Positions 23,678 through 34,992 of a stretch of 64,000 nt of DNA are shown here, one piece after another (the first letter of the stretch is position 1; the number at the start of each line of letters is the position of its first letter). This DNA comes from Mesocentrotus franciscanus. Its lineage: Eukaryota > Echinodermata > Echinoidea > Camarodonta > Strongylocentrotidae. The position numbers and the translations under genes are program-made. The stretch covers positions 19,828,449-19,892,448 of the forward strand of contig CP137685.1 in assembly GCA_037976565.1 (NCBI GenBank). Direction: 5' to 3'. A model generated the notes under the pieces. The model worked only from the letters and a program-made list of their open reading frames with translations, was not told where the DNA came from and did no database searches.

Positions 23678-24417
23678 GGGGAAGTACACCCTTACATTAA
23701 GTTCACCAGAAAAATAGGAGGAACAGGTCAGTGGAAGTTTGAGCAAATTCCGATTTAAAGTAAGAAAGTTATTAATTTTTGAAGTTGTGATCAACCAAAC
23801 AAAAATTGGCAACTCTGTGACGTATCTTGCGAGCTCCCCTTCCATTTTCTCTGTAAAAAAACAAATCTTAAATTTTCATTTTCCCTCAAGGAAATTTTTA
23901 ATCATACATGCACAGAAGCGGATCTAGAGGGGTTGCAACCCCCAAAAGGGACCATTTTTTAAATCTTGGTGTTTTAGATGCAAGAAAACGCCATTTTCAC
24001 ACAGATTTTCAAAATTTTCCTACTGTGGGACACCCTCCCACCCTCGCTCGCTCCGCTCGCTTGGACTCGGTCGCTACGCTCCTCGCATACCACCCCAACC
24101 CCTTTATAAAAAGCTGGATCCGCCCCTGATGCACCCTAAATAAAATTATTGCAAATATGTTTCTATACAACCCTCTACTGAAAAAATAAATTCCGTCATC
24201 ATTAACGAAGAAAATGAAAGTTTATGTACATAGAAAATTGGCGTGGAGCTCTCAAGATACGTCACAGTATTGCCAATTCGTGTTTGATTGATCACAACTT
24301 CAAAAATTGATAACTTTCTTATTTTTAATCGGAATTTGCTCAAATTTTCACTGACTAGCTGTTTCTTTCATTTTCTGCTTCTATTTAAACCAACTTAATA
24401 TCAGGGTGGAATTCCCT
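23678..24417. mobile_element. TTAA-flanked foldback element with long inverted ends
   Basis: TTAA lies at both borders (23,674-23,677 and 24,418-24,421). The left arm (GGGGAAGTACACCCTTACAT onward) is repeated inverted at the right (GATATTAAG, then CACCCTG when complemented). The arms are about 210 bp and share AGTTTGAGCAAATTCC, AGTTATTAATTTTTGAAGTT and GTGACGTATCTTG. Another element sits at its centre (23,913-24,128). Confidence 0.8.
23913..24128. mobile_element. Nested MITE with GCGGATC inverted ends
   Basis: Starts CAGAAGCGGATCTAG and ends CTGGATCCGCCCCTG, an imperfect inverted pair, with ATGCA on both sides as a likely 5-bp target duplication. It lies in the spacer of the surrounding foldback element, so it inserted later. 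The interior has TCGCTCGCTCCGCTCGCTTG. Confidence 0.65.
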
Positions 24418-24446
24418 TTAAAGTGACATCCAAAATTGCATATCCG

Positions 24447-24610
24447 GACACTTACCCCCCGGGAAAACCACCCCCGGATAACCACCCCTTGGAAAACCAC
24501 CCTCTCGGACAACTACCCCCTAGGGCAACCACCCTCTAGGACGACTACCCTCGGGACAATTACCCTCTAGGATGATTACCCCCAGCTAACTACCCCCTAT
24601 AGGACAACCA
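24447..24610. repeat. Degenerate ~18-bp minisatellite (GGACAACTACCCCCTAG)
   Basis: About eight to ten variable units of the type GGACAACYACCCYCTAG. Confidence 0.85.
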
Positions 24611-24775
24611 GGGGGGTCAGTGTCCTAGAACCCCAAATTTGATTTCCTTAGAGGCCTAGACAATGCCATCTAGCTTGACATTGCTCTTAAATCTATTTAT
24701 TGAAAGTCTTTGGGAATGTGTTATTAACAAAAATTGACTATATTTGAGATTTTTAACATTATTTTCAAATCCAGG

Positions 24776-25750
24776 GATTTATTTATTTTTATTTATTTAT
24801 TCAGTCTTCTTTAAAATACAGGGTAATCCCTTCAGAGCCGCAAGGCCTGCTTTTCAAGGGAGCCCTGTAGGCAATGACAAAGAACAAGGTAAAAATTACA
24901 ACAACAACAAATGAAAACATATACATAATACATAATACACAGTTATTTACTACTAAATATATTAGGTATGTTAACACAGAACACGTTTCAGTTTGAAAAG
25001 ACGACCTACATAAAATTCAAGCTTGGTTAAAATGAGCCAAATAAAGCAAGGGCATATAATCATATTTTTCAATTAAACAAAACAAGTTCACTTAAATTGA
25101 TATATTTGCACTGATACAAAAAATCAGACAAAACATAAAAAACACACTAAAAGATCTTTAAAAATTCAAGTCAGAGTGAAGGGTTTAAATAAAATTGTGG
25201 CTTAAAAAGAAAACGGCAAATTAAAGTGGATTGTACCAACAACAAAAAAGACAGTATAAGCACACAATGGACAGTTTAACGAGACTAAAAGATGATTATA
25301 CAATCAAACAAGCAAAAGAACAAACACAATGTGTCAGCCCTCGTTGAAAATAGAAAAATCCATTATATATACTTTTTTTGTAAAGAGACTGATTGTGTCG
25401 GGTTTGATTTGTGAAAACTTGCAAAGATTATGATAATTGAATAGGAAGTGGTAATTTATTAAAGTGTGAACATGCAAAGTAAGAAAACGAGCGTTTTTTA
25501 AAAATCAGTTCGGGGTTTGCGTATAAATAATGGGCTATTCAGGGCATTTCTTGTAGGGTACTGTGCTGGACGTCTGGATACAAATGTATTTAAATTCAAA
25601 GGAGCAAGATTGTTTAAAATGTTGTAAACGTTCACACAGCATTGGTACTTAATACTCTTTAGGGATAAGTGTTTAAAACCAGGTAAAACCAGTATATACT
25701 GATGATGAATAAGTGTCTGTGTCACAGTGACGAAACATTTAAGCATTTCA
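24776..25750 (-). mobile_element. 3' end of a non-LTR retrotransposon (CR1/L2/Jockey-like)
   Basis: The - strand frame at 25,746-25,498 ends in a segment with YPTRNALNSPLFIRKPRT, resembling the C-terminal tail after the reverse transcriptase of CR1/L2-type ORF2 proteins. Downstream on the - strand comes a noncoding region ending in GAATAAATAAAT-type terminal repeats, with TCTGAAGGGATTACCCTGTA just before. The catalytic part is missing, so this is a 5'-truncated dead copy. Confidence 0.6.
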
Positions 25751-26405
25751 GTCTTGACTGCTCATTTACTGACGTTGTCACAATCATTTATTCCGATTAC
25801 GCTGTTACCTGTTTTAGCATGTAAAGGCCATTTTCAAAATGGATTCAAATTCATACAAGTTTACTTAGCAGCGAGCTATTACATTGTATTTCAATAGTCA
25901 AAATGCGAATTTCATAACAGTAGTAATTGCTATATAAGTAGGGCAAGCATTACGTATTGCCCTACCTTACAACACGTAATGTATGCAATTTGCATTCGGA
26001 CCATTGAAACACAAATGTTCGTAGCAGGTGAATGAGATAATTTTTAACAAGCCACTTCACGAAGACATATTCATTTTTAAAATTTGGTCACATTACGAAA
26101 ATGGCCCAGCATGAGCCAATATGCCCAGTATTAAAGAGTACTGATAGCACTGTTCATTGTGCGATCACTATTTGTGCCTCCATTTTCACTCTCTAGAGCC
26201 TGTATCAAGGGTATATCAAATATCGCAACAGTCACTGACGCAATGCTACGTCAGGATAATGACGACTCGTATGCAAATAGAGAATTTACCAGTCCCATCC
26301 TACTTTATACTACTACAGGTATACTACATTGTATCTTTTTACGCTTTACTTCTCGCTTCATCTCTCTGCCCATCTCTGCCCCCTCCCTCTTTCGCTCTCT
26401 CTATC
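25751..26405. other. Intergenic, no recognisable feature
   Basis: Unique sequence. A small palindrome (GGGCAAGCATTACGTATTG / CGTAATG) lies at about 25,943-25,981. Confidence 0.35.
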
Positions 26406-26460
26406 CATCTACCCACCTATCTATCTATCTATCTACCTATCTATCCATCTATCTATCCCC
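26404..26460. repeat. (TCTA)n tetranucleotide repeat
   Basis: TATCTATCTATCTACCTATC with CCAT variants. Confidence 0.9.
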
Positions 26461-26616
26461 CTCTATTTCTCTCTCTTCCACTTTTAGCCGTTATTTTTAT
26501 ATTTTGTTTCATTTCTCCTTTGGTCTCAGTCTAGTTTATGTGTATGCTGTTTGTTCTGTGTATACAATTTAGTAGTTAAATTCAGTGAACCTACTCGCAA
26601 CAAGCCTAGCTTTTAA

Positions 26617-26804
26617 AGCCCCTCTGCACTAGTTTGGCCAGGAGGGATTAGAGGGATTAGCGTGGTTACTGACAGGTGGTTATCTCATCAACTCAGCTCT
26701 CAATTAACATAAGAAAAAGAGGATCATGGGGGACCAACATGCACCGCTAAGGCATTGTTTTCTATATAAAGGGAGCAAGTAGCTACAAGTAGTACAGTGG
26801 GGCT
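26617..26804. mobile_element. TTAA-flanked MITE, AGCCC family (copy 2)
   Basis: Flanked by TTAA (26,613-26,616 and 26,805-26,808). Starts AGCCCCTCTGCACTAG and ends TAGTACAGTGGGGCT. The interior matches 17,654-17,841 over its whole length with few changes, so the two copies are recent. Confidence 0.85.
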
Positions 26805-26808
26805 TTAA

Positions 26809-29605
26809 GTAGGTTCACTTTTAATTTTCGTATTATTTTAATGATTTACAGAACATTCTAGGACTGGGGATTAGCTATTTCCATATTACTTAAAGAAATA
26901 TTAATGTTTTTGTAAAATGTATTATGCTTTGTTAATTTTGCATGGAACATGAATAAATGCAACCAACCAATCAATCAAAATGTTTTGTGAATATACATTC
27001 CTATTCCTCTAATAAATCAACTTCATTCTGGTGTCAAGCCGTAAAACCCGCATTCACTTAGAAAATAAACCAATTCGTAGATAATATATGCATTTATTTA
27101 TTAAAGAGGAAGGCAATTTATGCAAAACTTTACAACCTATCGAGCTACGTGTTCATTAAAATTTTGTCACCATTAATCCTTTATGCACTGACGGTATATT
27201 TATTGATATCATGATGATACACAGTTGGAAGTATTCTTTTTTCAGGGCAAACATTAGGTATTCATGAAGAAGATCCATCACTTTAAATAATAATACTCTT
27301 GTAATAACGATAATAAGTCTTTTTACCCAGGGTAGCCTCATCAGTATTAATACTGTTCTTCCTGAGGGCTCTGCAATCATATTATTACCCCGACTTTAGC
27401 CGAGCTACCACGAATAGGCGCTCAAGCATTCAAGCAATTTCTTCCTACACTGGATACCCATTTACCTCACCTGGGTGGAGTGTGGCAAATTTAGATTAAT
27501 ATCTTGCGAAAAGCCTTTGGCATAGTGCAGTGACCATTCGAAAACAAAGTGAGACTTCTCCAATCGCCATGTTTAAAATGTCAGTAGGTTGATATGTGGG
27601 GTCGTTTCGTACTGTCCTGTCAATCACATTAATTATGCTATACCGTTTGGAAGCCTCTGAAGCTAATTGGGCAAAATTAATTTTGTGATATCCAATTTAA
27701 TATCTATTGGCACCGTTAATCGCGGGTATTGTCTGCTATCGATTAGGTCTATTATAACGCTCAGCAGGTTAGTCTCTGTGTGGAGTTGGTACTTAATGAA
27801 TGGCGCGAAGCAAGAGTTTATACAGATGTCCCGTCAAATTGGCAATTATGATCTCTTTCTTCGTTGGAAAAAAAAATCCCTTAATTTTCATGTGGTGTGT
27901 ATATTGGATGGATACGTTGTCGAATTAATAGGTATCTCTGTTAAGTTACACAATATTTAGTCATTTCTCAAAATTTAATTTAAATTCATATTAGGTGTCA
28001 ATGATTAATCACAACCTGATCCACATATTTTGTGCATGACATTTTATATTCAAAGATCAACATTCCAAGGAACTCTTTGTGTGACTTTTAATGCATGTTT
28101 ATCTTATGATAAACTGAAGAAAAAATGGTTGAATATAAAATTGCTGAAAGGAAAGGAAACTTCAAGTTCATCTTACCGGGAAATTAGGTTACAGTCATAC
28201 AATTCATTTCTAAATCACAGGCGTTCCATGTGTTTCTTCTTTTCGTCATTTCTTGTTTTGTGTCGTTTTTTGTCCTTTGTGTTTTTGTTTGTGTGTGTGT
28301 GTGTGTGTGTGTGTTCGTATGGCTAGTTCTCTACACCGCATGTTGTTTATACATTGTTTTTGCCCATGTATAATTTGTATGTAAAATCTATTGACATTAA
28401 TTGACATTGATTTTTTTAAATTATTGTTTAAAGCACTCTCAACACCAGCGTTTGCTTTTTAGAGAAATTGCCCCCGTAAATTATTTTCCACTGTATATAT
28501 TCGAACAATTTATATTTAAAAGGTAAACTTGGTAAATAAATGTTTACTTGAAATGAAATGAAATTATAGTTCAGGGTATGTAAAAAGACTTTGTCCTTTA
28601 TATCAAACGCTACTCTCTCAGTTTCTTTTTATGCTATGGTTGTTGTTTTGTATTTTGTTACTTTGTTCGTGTTTATAGTTCTAAACTTCCAATAAGTACA
28701 GAAATAAAGAGCTTTTGAAAAAAATGACACCATATTGTGTAATTCAAGGTTACGATAATTCTTCTATGTCTGTCGTGTTTTTGTCTTTGTCCGTCTCTCT
28801 GTATGGCAGGCTATAGGGCTAGTAAGGAGAACCATCAAATACAAAAATGTGTTAACAAAAGCATAATTCAAAATTGGGGAGTCTTGAGTAGTACATAAAA
28901 TTGTCTTAACCCCGTCTCCTCCTGCACAGTTTCATGTGAAAGATTGTTTTACGGCATCAGTTTCTTTTTATAGTGGTTGCATCTGACTCTATATTTTTTA
29001 TCTATAATTATGCGGCTTCAATTCAATTTGAAGTTCTTGTGCTATTAATAATTATATCCAATAAAATACCAATGGGACCAAATCCTCCTCCTCTTCCTTT
29101 TTAGGTTTTACTAGAAAGTTTATCGCCCTGAATTTGAAAATAAATAGACCTGTTTACTAATGCATTTCAACGTATACTTTTTTTTTCTTCTCCCTAACCC
29201 CTGGAAAATGCATGTACTAAAACCAACACGCGTTCCAGTGGATGGCATCGTCTCTAGTGCGAATAATCAGTCCAACTTTTCATCTGGGGCTCTTGAAAAC
29301 TGAAACTAGACCTCCTGAAAGGAGCAGCTAATCAGGGGAGGGGGCTATCAAGGGAAAGTTTCACAGTGCCCACTGTTTTCTTTATAAATATGTCGGGTTA
29401 GCCTTCTAGCACGCTTATCAGTTGTCAAGAGAAAATTTTAGTCAAAAGGAATATAATTAGTAAACAGATATAATGCACACGACTCTATTTGTAACCCCTC
29501 AGTGTTACCCTGCCCTCTAGAGCGAATAAACAGTACAGCTTTTCATCTGGGGAGTCGGGAGTGGCTTTTTAGAAATGTAGAAAAGTAATAACATTCGACA
29601 TTGCG
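26809..29605. other. Intergenic; SINE fragment and GT tract only
   Basis: Mostly unique AT-rich sequence. It contains a SINE fragment (27,367-27,500) and a pure GT run at about 28,289-28,313. Frames at 27,667-27,960 and 28,030-28,326 (+) have no recognisable motif. Confidence 0.4.
27367..27500 (-). mobile_element. SINE body/3' fragment
   Basis: On the - strand it reads TTTGCCACACTCCACCCAGG, then GTGAGGTAAATGGGTA, and ends GGGGTAATAATA. The same order is found on the + strand at 54,745-54,932 and, diverged, in the SINE at 42,440-42,792. Confidence 0.7.
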
Positions 29606-29610
29606 CGTGT

Positions 29611-29611
29611 T

Positions 29612-29674
<63 letters not shown>

Positions 29675-30081
29675 ATATTTCTAATACTCTACCACTACTA
29701 CCACTGCCACCACTACACACCACCACCACCACCACTGCTACCACCACCACCACTACTACCACTACCACTCTACCACCACCACCACTCCACCACCACCACC
29801 ACACCACCACCACCACTACCATCACCACCACTACCATTACCACCACCTCCCCCACCACCACTCCACCACCACCACCACCACCACCACCACCACCACCACC
29901 ACCACCTACCACCACCACCACCACCACCACCACCACCACCACCACCACCACCAGCACCCACCACCACCAATATCCCACCACAAATTACCACCACCACCAT
30001 AACCACCACCACTAATACCACCACCACTACCACCACCACTACCACCACCACTACCACCACCGCTGCTGCTGCTGCTGCTAT

Positions 30082-30129
<48 letters not shown>

Positions 30130-30211
30130 TACTACTTCTACTACTACTAAAAATACTACTACATGTACAATTACTACTTCTACTAGTACTACTACTACTA
30201 CTACTACTACT
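29611..30211. repeat. ACT/ACC trinucleotide repeat tract
   Basis: About 600 bp: an ACT block, a long ACC-rich centre (with GCT near 30,060), then ACT again. Poly-Gly, poly-Val and poly-Trp frames on the - strand come from it. Confidence 0.95.
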
Positions 30212-30255
30212 CAGGGGCGGCCGAGCGACTTCCAAAGTGGGGGGGGGGGCACCAA
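30212..30255. repeat. Repeated junction motif CTCAGGGGCGGC-GAGCGACTTCC
   Basis: CTCAGGGGCGGCCGAGCGACTT followed by CCAAAGTGGGGGG recurs almost unchanged at about 30,925-30,962. Both copies follow an ACT/GCT triplet tract directly. Confidence 0.7.
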
Positions 30256-30750
30256 CGCTATGGGAGTTGAAATGGCAAAAATATAGACTATGTGGTAGTA
30301 AACTATTAAAACCAACCATTATTACGGAATACCTGTAATATGCAAAATGGCACTTTTGCCCCCAAAACAAAAAACAAAACAAAAACAAAAAAACAAAACC
30401 GACTGGTTTTACATTTCTAAAACTTTTAATCTTGTAAACATACAGTGTAAACTGTGCTTACATGATACCAATGGAATACAGATTTTCTACAATATTTACT
30501 TGTACATTTTGAAGGATGTTATGCAAGGGAGCGTAGCGACCGAGCGAGAAGATTATTGCATTTTTATTATAGTATAAACGGTGCACACTTGGGCCCTCCA
30601 GAGCCTAAAAGTGTGTTGCAGTCTTTAGTCAGTATTTGCTATACTTTTTTTGTTGTTGCTATTTTTTCAAATTTTCCGGGGGAGGAGGACGACCCCCTAC
30701 AAAAATTGAGGGGGGACGTGTCCCCCCGTCCCCTCGGGATCGCCGCCCCT
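30256..30750. other. Spacer between the two ACT tracts
   Basis: Ends in GGGGGGACGTGTCCCCCCGT, a perfect short hairpin at about 30,710, and CGCCGCCCCTGA. Probably part of a dispersed element of the CAGGGGCGG type. No gene recognised. Confidence 0.35.
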
Positions 30751-30755
30751 GACTT

Positions 30756-30764
30756 CTTCTTCTA

Positions 30765-30796
<32 letters not shown>

Positions 30797-30886
30797 ATTA
30801 CTACCACTACTACTTCTACTACTACTACTACTCCTACTAAAAATACTACTACTACTACTGTTACTACTTATTAACTACTACTACTA

Positions 30887-30924
<38 letters not shown>

Positions 30925-30927
30925 ACT
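30756..30927. repeat. ACT/GCT trinucleotide repeats
   Basis: Two ACT blocks, each next to a GCT block (GCTGCTGCTGCTGCT), with a TAAAAATACTACTACTACTA segment also found in the larger tract. Confidence 0.95.
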
Positions 30928-31374
30928 CAGGGGCAGCTGAGCGATTTCCAAAGTGGGGGGCACCAACGAAAAGGGGCACTTTCTGGAGAAAAAGAAGGCA
31001 CCTACAAAGAGAAATCTCAAAGCGAAAATATACAATTTTGTTCAGACGTTGGTATATACCCATACATTGATTTCTTGTTTGTTTCTCTTTATACATCATC
31101 CAAGATATTGCTTTAGCATCATACTTTGCAGTTGGGTGTGATGGTCCTAATATTCATTTGCGAGCGAGCAAAAAAATTATGATTTGTGAGGTCTCAGTCC
31201 GAAAAATTACATCTTATAAAGAGGAAAAAACCCAATCCTGATGGGGTTATAAGCACATTCTCATTACAAAAGACTGAAAAGAACTTTGATAAGTAACATA
31301 ATTATATCATCTATAAATGCGAGCGAGCGTAGCGAGCGAACTTTGGGGGAAATTGTTCTTAGTCTCTTTAAATT

Positions 31375-32355
31375 AGGGGCAAGTTTAATGATGGGAGGAA
31401 AAGGGGACCCTTATCGAAAGGGATAAGATACTTATTCGAAAAGAAAAGGAGCACATGTCAAAGTACAAAGGGTAGTTTTCAGAGATGAAAATGGGGCACT
31501 CCTTACACCTGAAAAGAGGCACTCACCAGGGATGAAAAAAAGCACTTATGAGAATGGGAAATGGGCATTCATCGACGGAAAAGGGCACCCATCAGATTTT
31601 GATAGAGCCATTTATAAGAGGTCAAAAGAGGCATTTATGAAAAGGGGATAGGTCTCTTATTAGAAAGGAAAAGGGGCACGTATCCTTGTTAAAAGGGAAA
31701 TTATCAGATGTGAAAAGGGGCACTTATCGCTTCTGAAAAGGGGCACTGACCAGACATGATAAGGGGCACTAATGAGAATGAAAAATGGGCACTTATAATA
31801 AAGGAAATGTGCATTTGTTGAAAGAAAAGGGGCACCGATCAGATTTTGATAGGGGCATTTATCGGAGGTGAAAGGGGGCTTTTATGAGAAGGGGAAGTGG
31901 CTCTTATTAAAAAGAAAAAGAGGCACATGTTAAAATAAACAGGACACTTTTATCAGAGATGAAAAGGGGCATTTATGAGAAGGGAAAAGAGCTCTGTCTT
32001 TTTCATGGGGCACTTATCATAAGGAAAAAGGGCACTTATTAGAAAGGAAAAGGGGCACATGTGAAAATAAAAGGTGTGCTTATCCGAGTTAAAAAGGGAA
32101 GGGGCACTTCTTACAAAGGAAAAGGGCAGTTGTCAAAGTAAAAGGGGCACCTCTCAGATTTGAATAGGGCAATTATCAGAGGTGAAGGGGGCACTTATCA
32201 ACATTGAAAAGGGGCACTTCTCGTACCTGAAAAGGGGCACTTACTAGAGATTAAAAGGGCACTTATGAGAATGAAAAATGGACACTAATTGCAAAGGAAA
32301 ATGGGTACTTGTCGAAGGAAAAGGGGCACGTGTCAAAATAAAAAGGGCATTCACC
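31375..32355. repeat. Degenerate GGGGCAC minisatellite array
   Basis: Almost 1 kb in which AAAAGGGGCACTTAT or a close variant appears about 25 times at irregular 20-40 bp spacing. Common linkers are CAGAGGTGAAAAG, GAGAATGAAAAATGG and GTCAAAATAAAAG. No frame stays open through it. A short ACT tract follows at 32,375-32,440. Confidence 0.85.
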
Positions 32356-32559
32356 AGAGGGCCGCCTCTGCTAGTAATATTACTATTACTACTACTTCTA
32401 CTAGTCTACTAATACTACTACTACTACTACTATTACTGTGCATAGTGCAGCTGCTTTATTGGGCCTATTAAAAAAACCTCTCATTTACCTCGTTCGAATG
32501 TTGTAATATTTATTAAACTGTTAAACACTACACGCCAGCCCGTCTACTCTTCTTAACCA

Positions 32560-34460
32560 ATTTTTCATTTTATTTTTTTCATTTCATTTATTTATTTCAC
32601 TCTCTTTAAAAAACATCAAAAGTATATACATGTTCGTTCATTATCAACATAAGATAAAAGGAAGTGGGGAATCATGAAAGCCAAAATTGGCTTGATGAGA
32701 ATGATCCCTAAATAAATACATAGCATAAACAAGATACAAACTTATTTTATATGAAAAAACATCGTACATACATTCTCAACAACAGAGGACAGAGGAATAA
32801 GGTAAGATAAGGTAAGGTAAAGACAGTTACAGGAAGATAAGAAGAAAGAAAAGATAAGAAGAAGGAAGTTACAACTTGAGTTTTACATTCTACATAATAA
32901 ATGACAATTTCATTTTGTTCCGCTTAAATAACCCTTATACATATATTTAAAGCGTTTCAATGCATTGCACTCTTTTGTATCTTCTGGCAAACCATTCCAT
33001 GGAAAAATATGGAATCTTTAGAGGTTGAAGTACGGTGTAAAAGAAGATGAAAATCAAGAGCATGTCTAGTACTATAATTGTGGATTTGATAATTCATTGT
33101 AAAACATTCCCTATATAAACGAATCTGGTAGAGGTATACCTTTCAAGAGCATGAACATAAAAGTGGCAACATTTAATTATATGATGTCATGGATTGGCAA
33201 GATTTGCATTTGTTTAAAAAGAGGATCACTATGACAAAGGAAATTTGAATGAGTTATTATAGGCCTACGTATTATTCGTTTTTGTAACTTATGTATTCTA
33301 TAAAGATTTGTCTTTGATGTGAATCCCCAAATCATATTACAGTAATTAAAGTGTAAAAATACAATGGAGTATACTCCATAATAGTACAATATTTTTAATA
33401 TTTTTTGCGGTAAAAATTGTAACCTATAGAGTACACCAATATTCTTTGAAAGTATTTTTACAGAGATCATTTATGGTAGTTCCATGATCGTTCATCATCT
33501 AAGTAGATGCCCCCAAATTTAATATTTTGAATCTTTATTATTTGTAATGTAATTTCAAATCCATATCCATTTCCCAATGTGGCGAGTTCCAAAAATCATG
33601 CAATTTCAATTCAATTTAATTCAATTCAATTCATTCATGATTGGCAGTCATATGCTGAATTGTACATGCTTTCAACGTGCCGGTACAATACAATGCAAGT
33701 ATAAAATCAAGGTGGTCTGCCTGTTAGGCGATCTCATATTTGTTTTTCCAGTATTCAAAATCAACTTATTAGCGTCCATCCATTGACTTAATATTGTTTA
33801 ATTGCGTGTTTACCAATTGGTACAGTGAATATAAATTTTTACCTGATGAAAGAATACTTGTATCATCTGCAAATAGAATAAAATTAATCGACTGAGTACA
33901 AAATATGATGTCGTTTATATAAATAAGAAATAAAATTGGTCCCAAAATGGATCCCTGGGGCACTCCATATCTGTTTTATATTCAGATTTTATATTATTAA
34001 TTGCAGTAAGTTGTTTTCTTGAATCTAGATTGCTGCCAAACCACTTCAGCGGTATACCTCTAACCCCATATTAATCTATTTTTTGTAATAGTATTGAGTA
34101 ATCTATTACATCAAAAGCCTTCGAAAGATCAATAAAAACTGCTAAGGTAAATTCACCCCTGTCAATTGCTCGATTTATTTTATGTATTATTATTCTAAAA
34201 TTGCTGTAGATGTAGAGTGCCCCTCTCTGAATCCAAACTGGTTTCTATACAATATATCATGTTTATTTATAAAATCTAATAATCATCTATAAATGCATCT
34301 TCCTAAGATTTTCGAGAAAGTATTTAAAACAGATATTGGTCGATAGTTCTTTACATCATCGGTTCTTCCTTTCTTATGAATTGGAGTTCTTCTTGCAACT
34401 TTCATATCATTTGGCACTGTTCCACTTCTATGGCATATGAATGCAGATCAAAATTTAATG
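32560..34460 (-). mobile_element. Decayed non-LTR retrotransposon with reverse transcriptase
   Basis: Read on the - strand, the region shows reverse transcriptase motifs in order but in shifting frames. These are KNYRPISVLN near 34,350, NQFGFREGHST near 34,230, a VFIDLSKAFDVIDYS block near 34,130, [18 protein letters not shown] (33,963 onward) and LFADDTS with the catalytic-site FADD signature near 33,870. The C-terminal LQKRIIRR segment follows near 33,270, and the 3' end has AATAAATAAATGAAATG at about 32,570-32,600. The order is that of CR1/L2/Jockey-type LINEs. Frameshifts and stops show it is inactive. Confidence 0.85.
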
Positions 34461-34898
34461 TACTTTTGTCCATGAGAGAGCGTCGTAAATATAACTTCGT
34501 GTTATTCCAATGAGAATAATAAGAACATTTCATTTCACTTCAACCTCAACCCCAAAATTGGATTATCATTCCTTCAAGAGATTTGAGCCCGATATGACTA
34601 CAAATCATTGAGCCATTATGTTTTGGCAGGATCTCCCTGGTTTTGGTCATGACGTCATATTATTGTCGACGTACTATCTAGTGGTCTAAAGCAAATACAT
34701 TCAAAAACGAAATGAGAAAGATCTATGTAAAAAAAAAATCCACTTAATATTATTTAATGAGAAACTTCAGAGAAACAAAGAAAAAAAAGTGCCTCCAGAA
34801 ATGTGTGCTCATGTATAATTATGGCTGAATATTTAGACTAATACAATGAAGCCTTATCCTTCCCATCATGCACCTCCTAATTGCATTAAAAACCCAAC
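34461..34898 (+). promoter_or_regulatory. SIRT1 5'-flanking region with CRE-type site
   Basis: Between the LINE remnant and the SIRT1 start codon. A perfect TGACGTCA palindrome lies at 34,650-34,657, about 240 bp upstream of the ATG. TGACGTCA is the consensus binding site of CREB/ATF factors (established). No TATA box is obvious and the transcription start cannot be fixed from sequence. Confidence 0.4.
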
Positions 34899-34992
34899 AT
34901 GGCTGAAAAGCGCAAACAGGAAGAAGTCAACGATGGTCTGTTTTCCAAACGACAGTGTGGCGAAAATCCCGATTCTCTCAAAGGTTTGAATC
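34899..34992 (+). CDS. SIRT1: SIRT1 coding exon 1
   Basis: Starts ATGGCTGAAAAGCGCAAAC and ends in phase 1 before donor GTGAGT. The 31 codons encode MAEKRKQEEV and a second basic patch SKRQC. The phase fits exon 2 exactly, which is the main evidence; this N-terminus is poorly conserved in the family. Intron 1 is 5.3 kb and full of repeats. Confidence 0.75.

Noticed and set aside
29517..30388. Poly-Gly, poly-Val and poly-Trp frames
   Set aside because: Direct translation of ACC/ACT triplet repeats.
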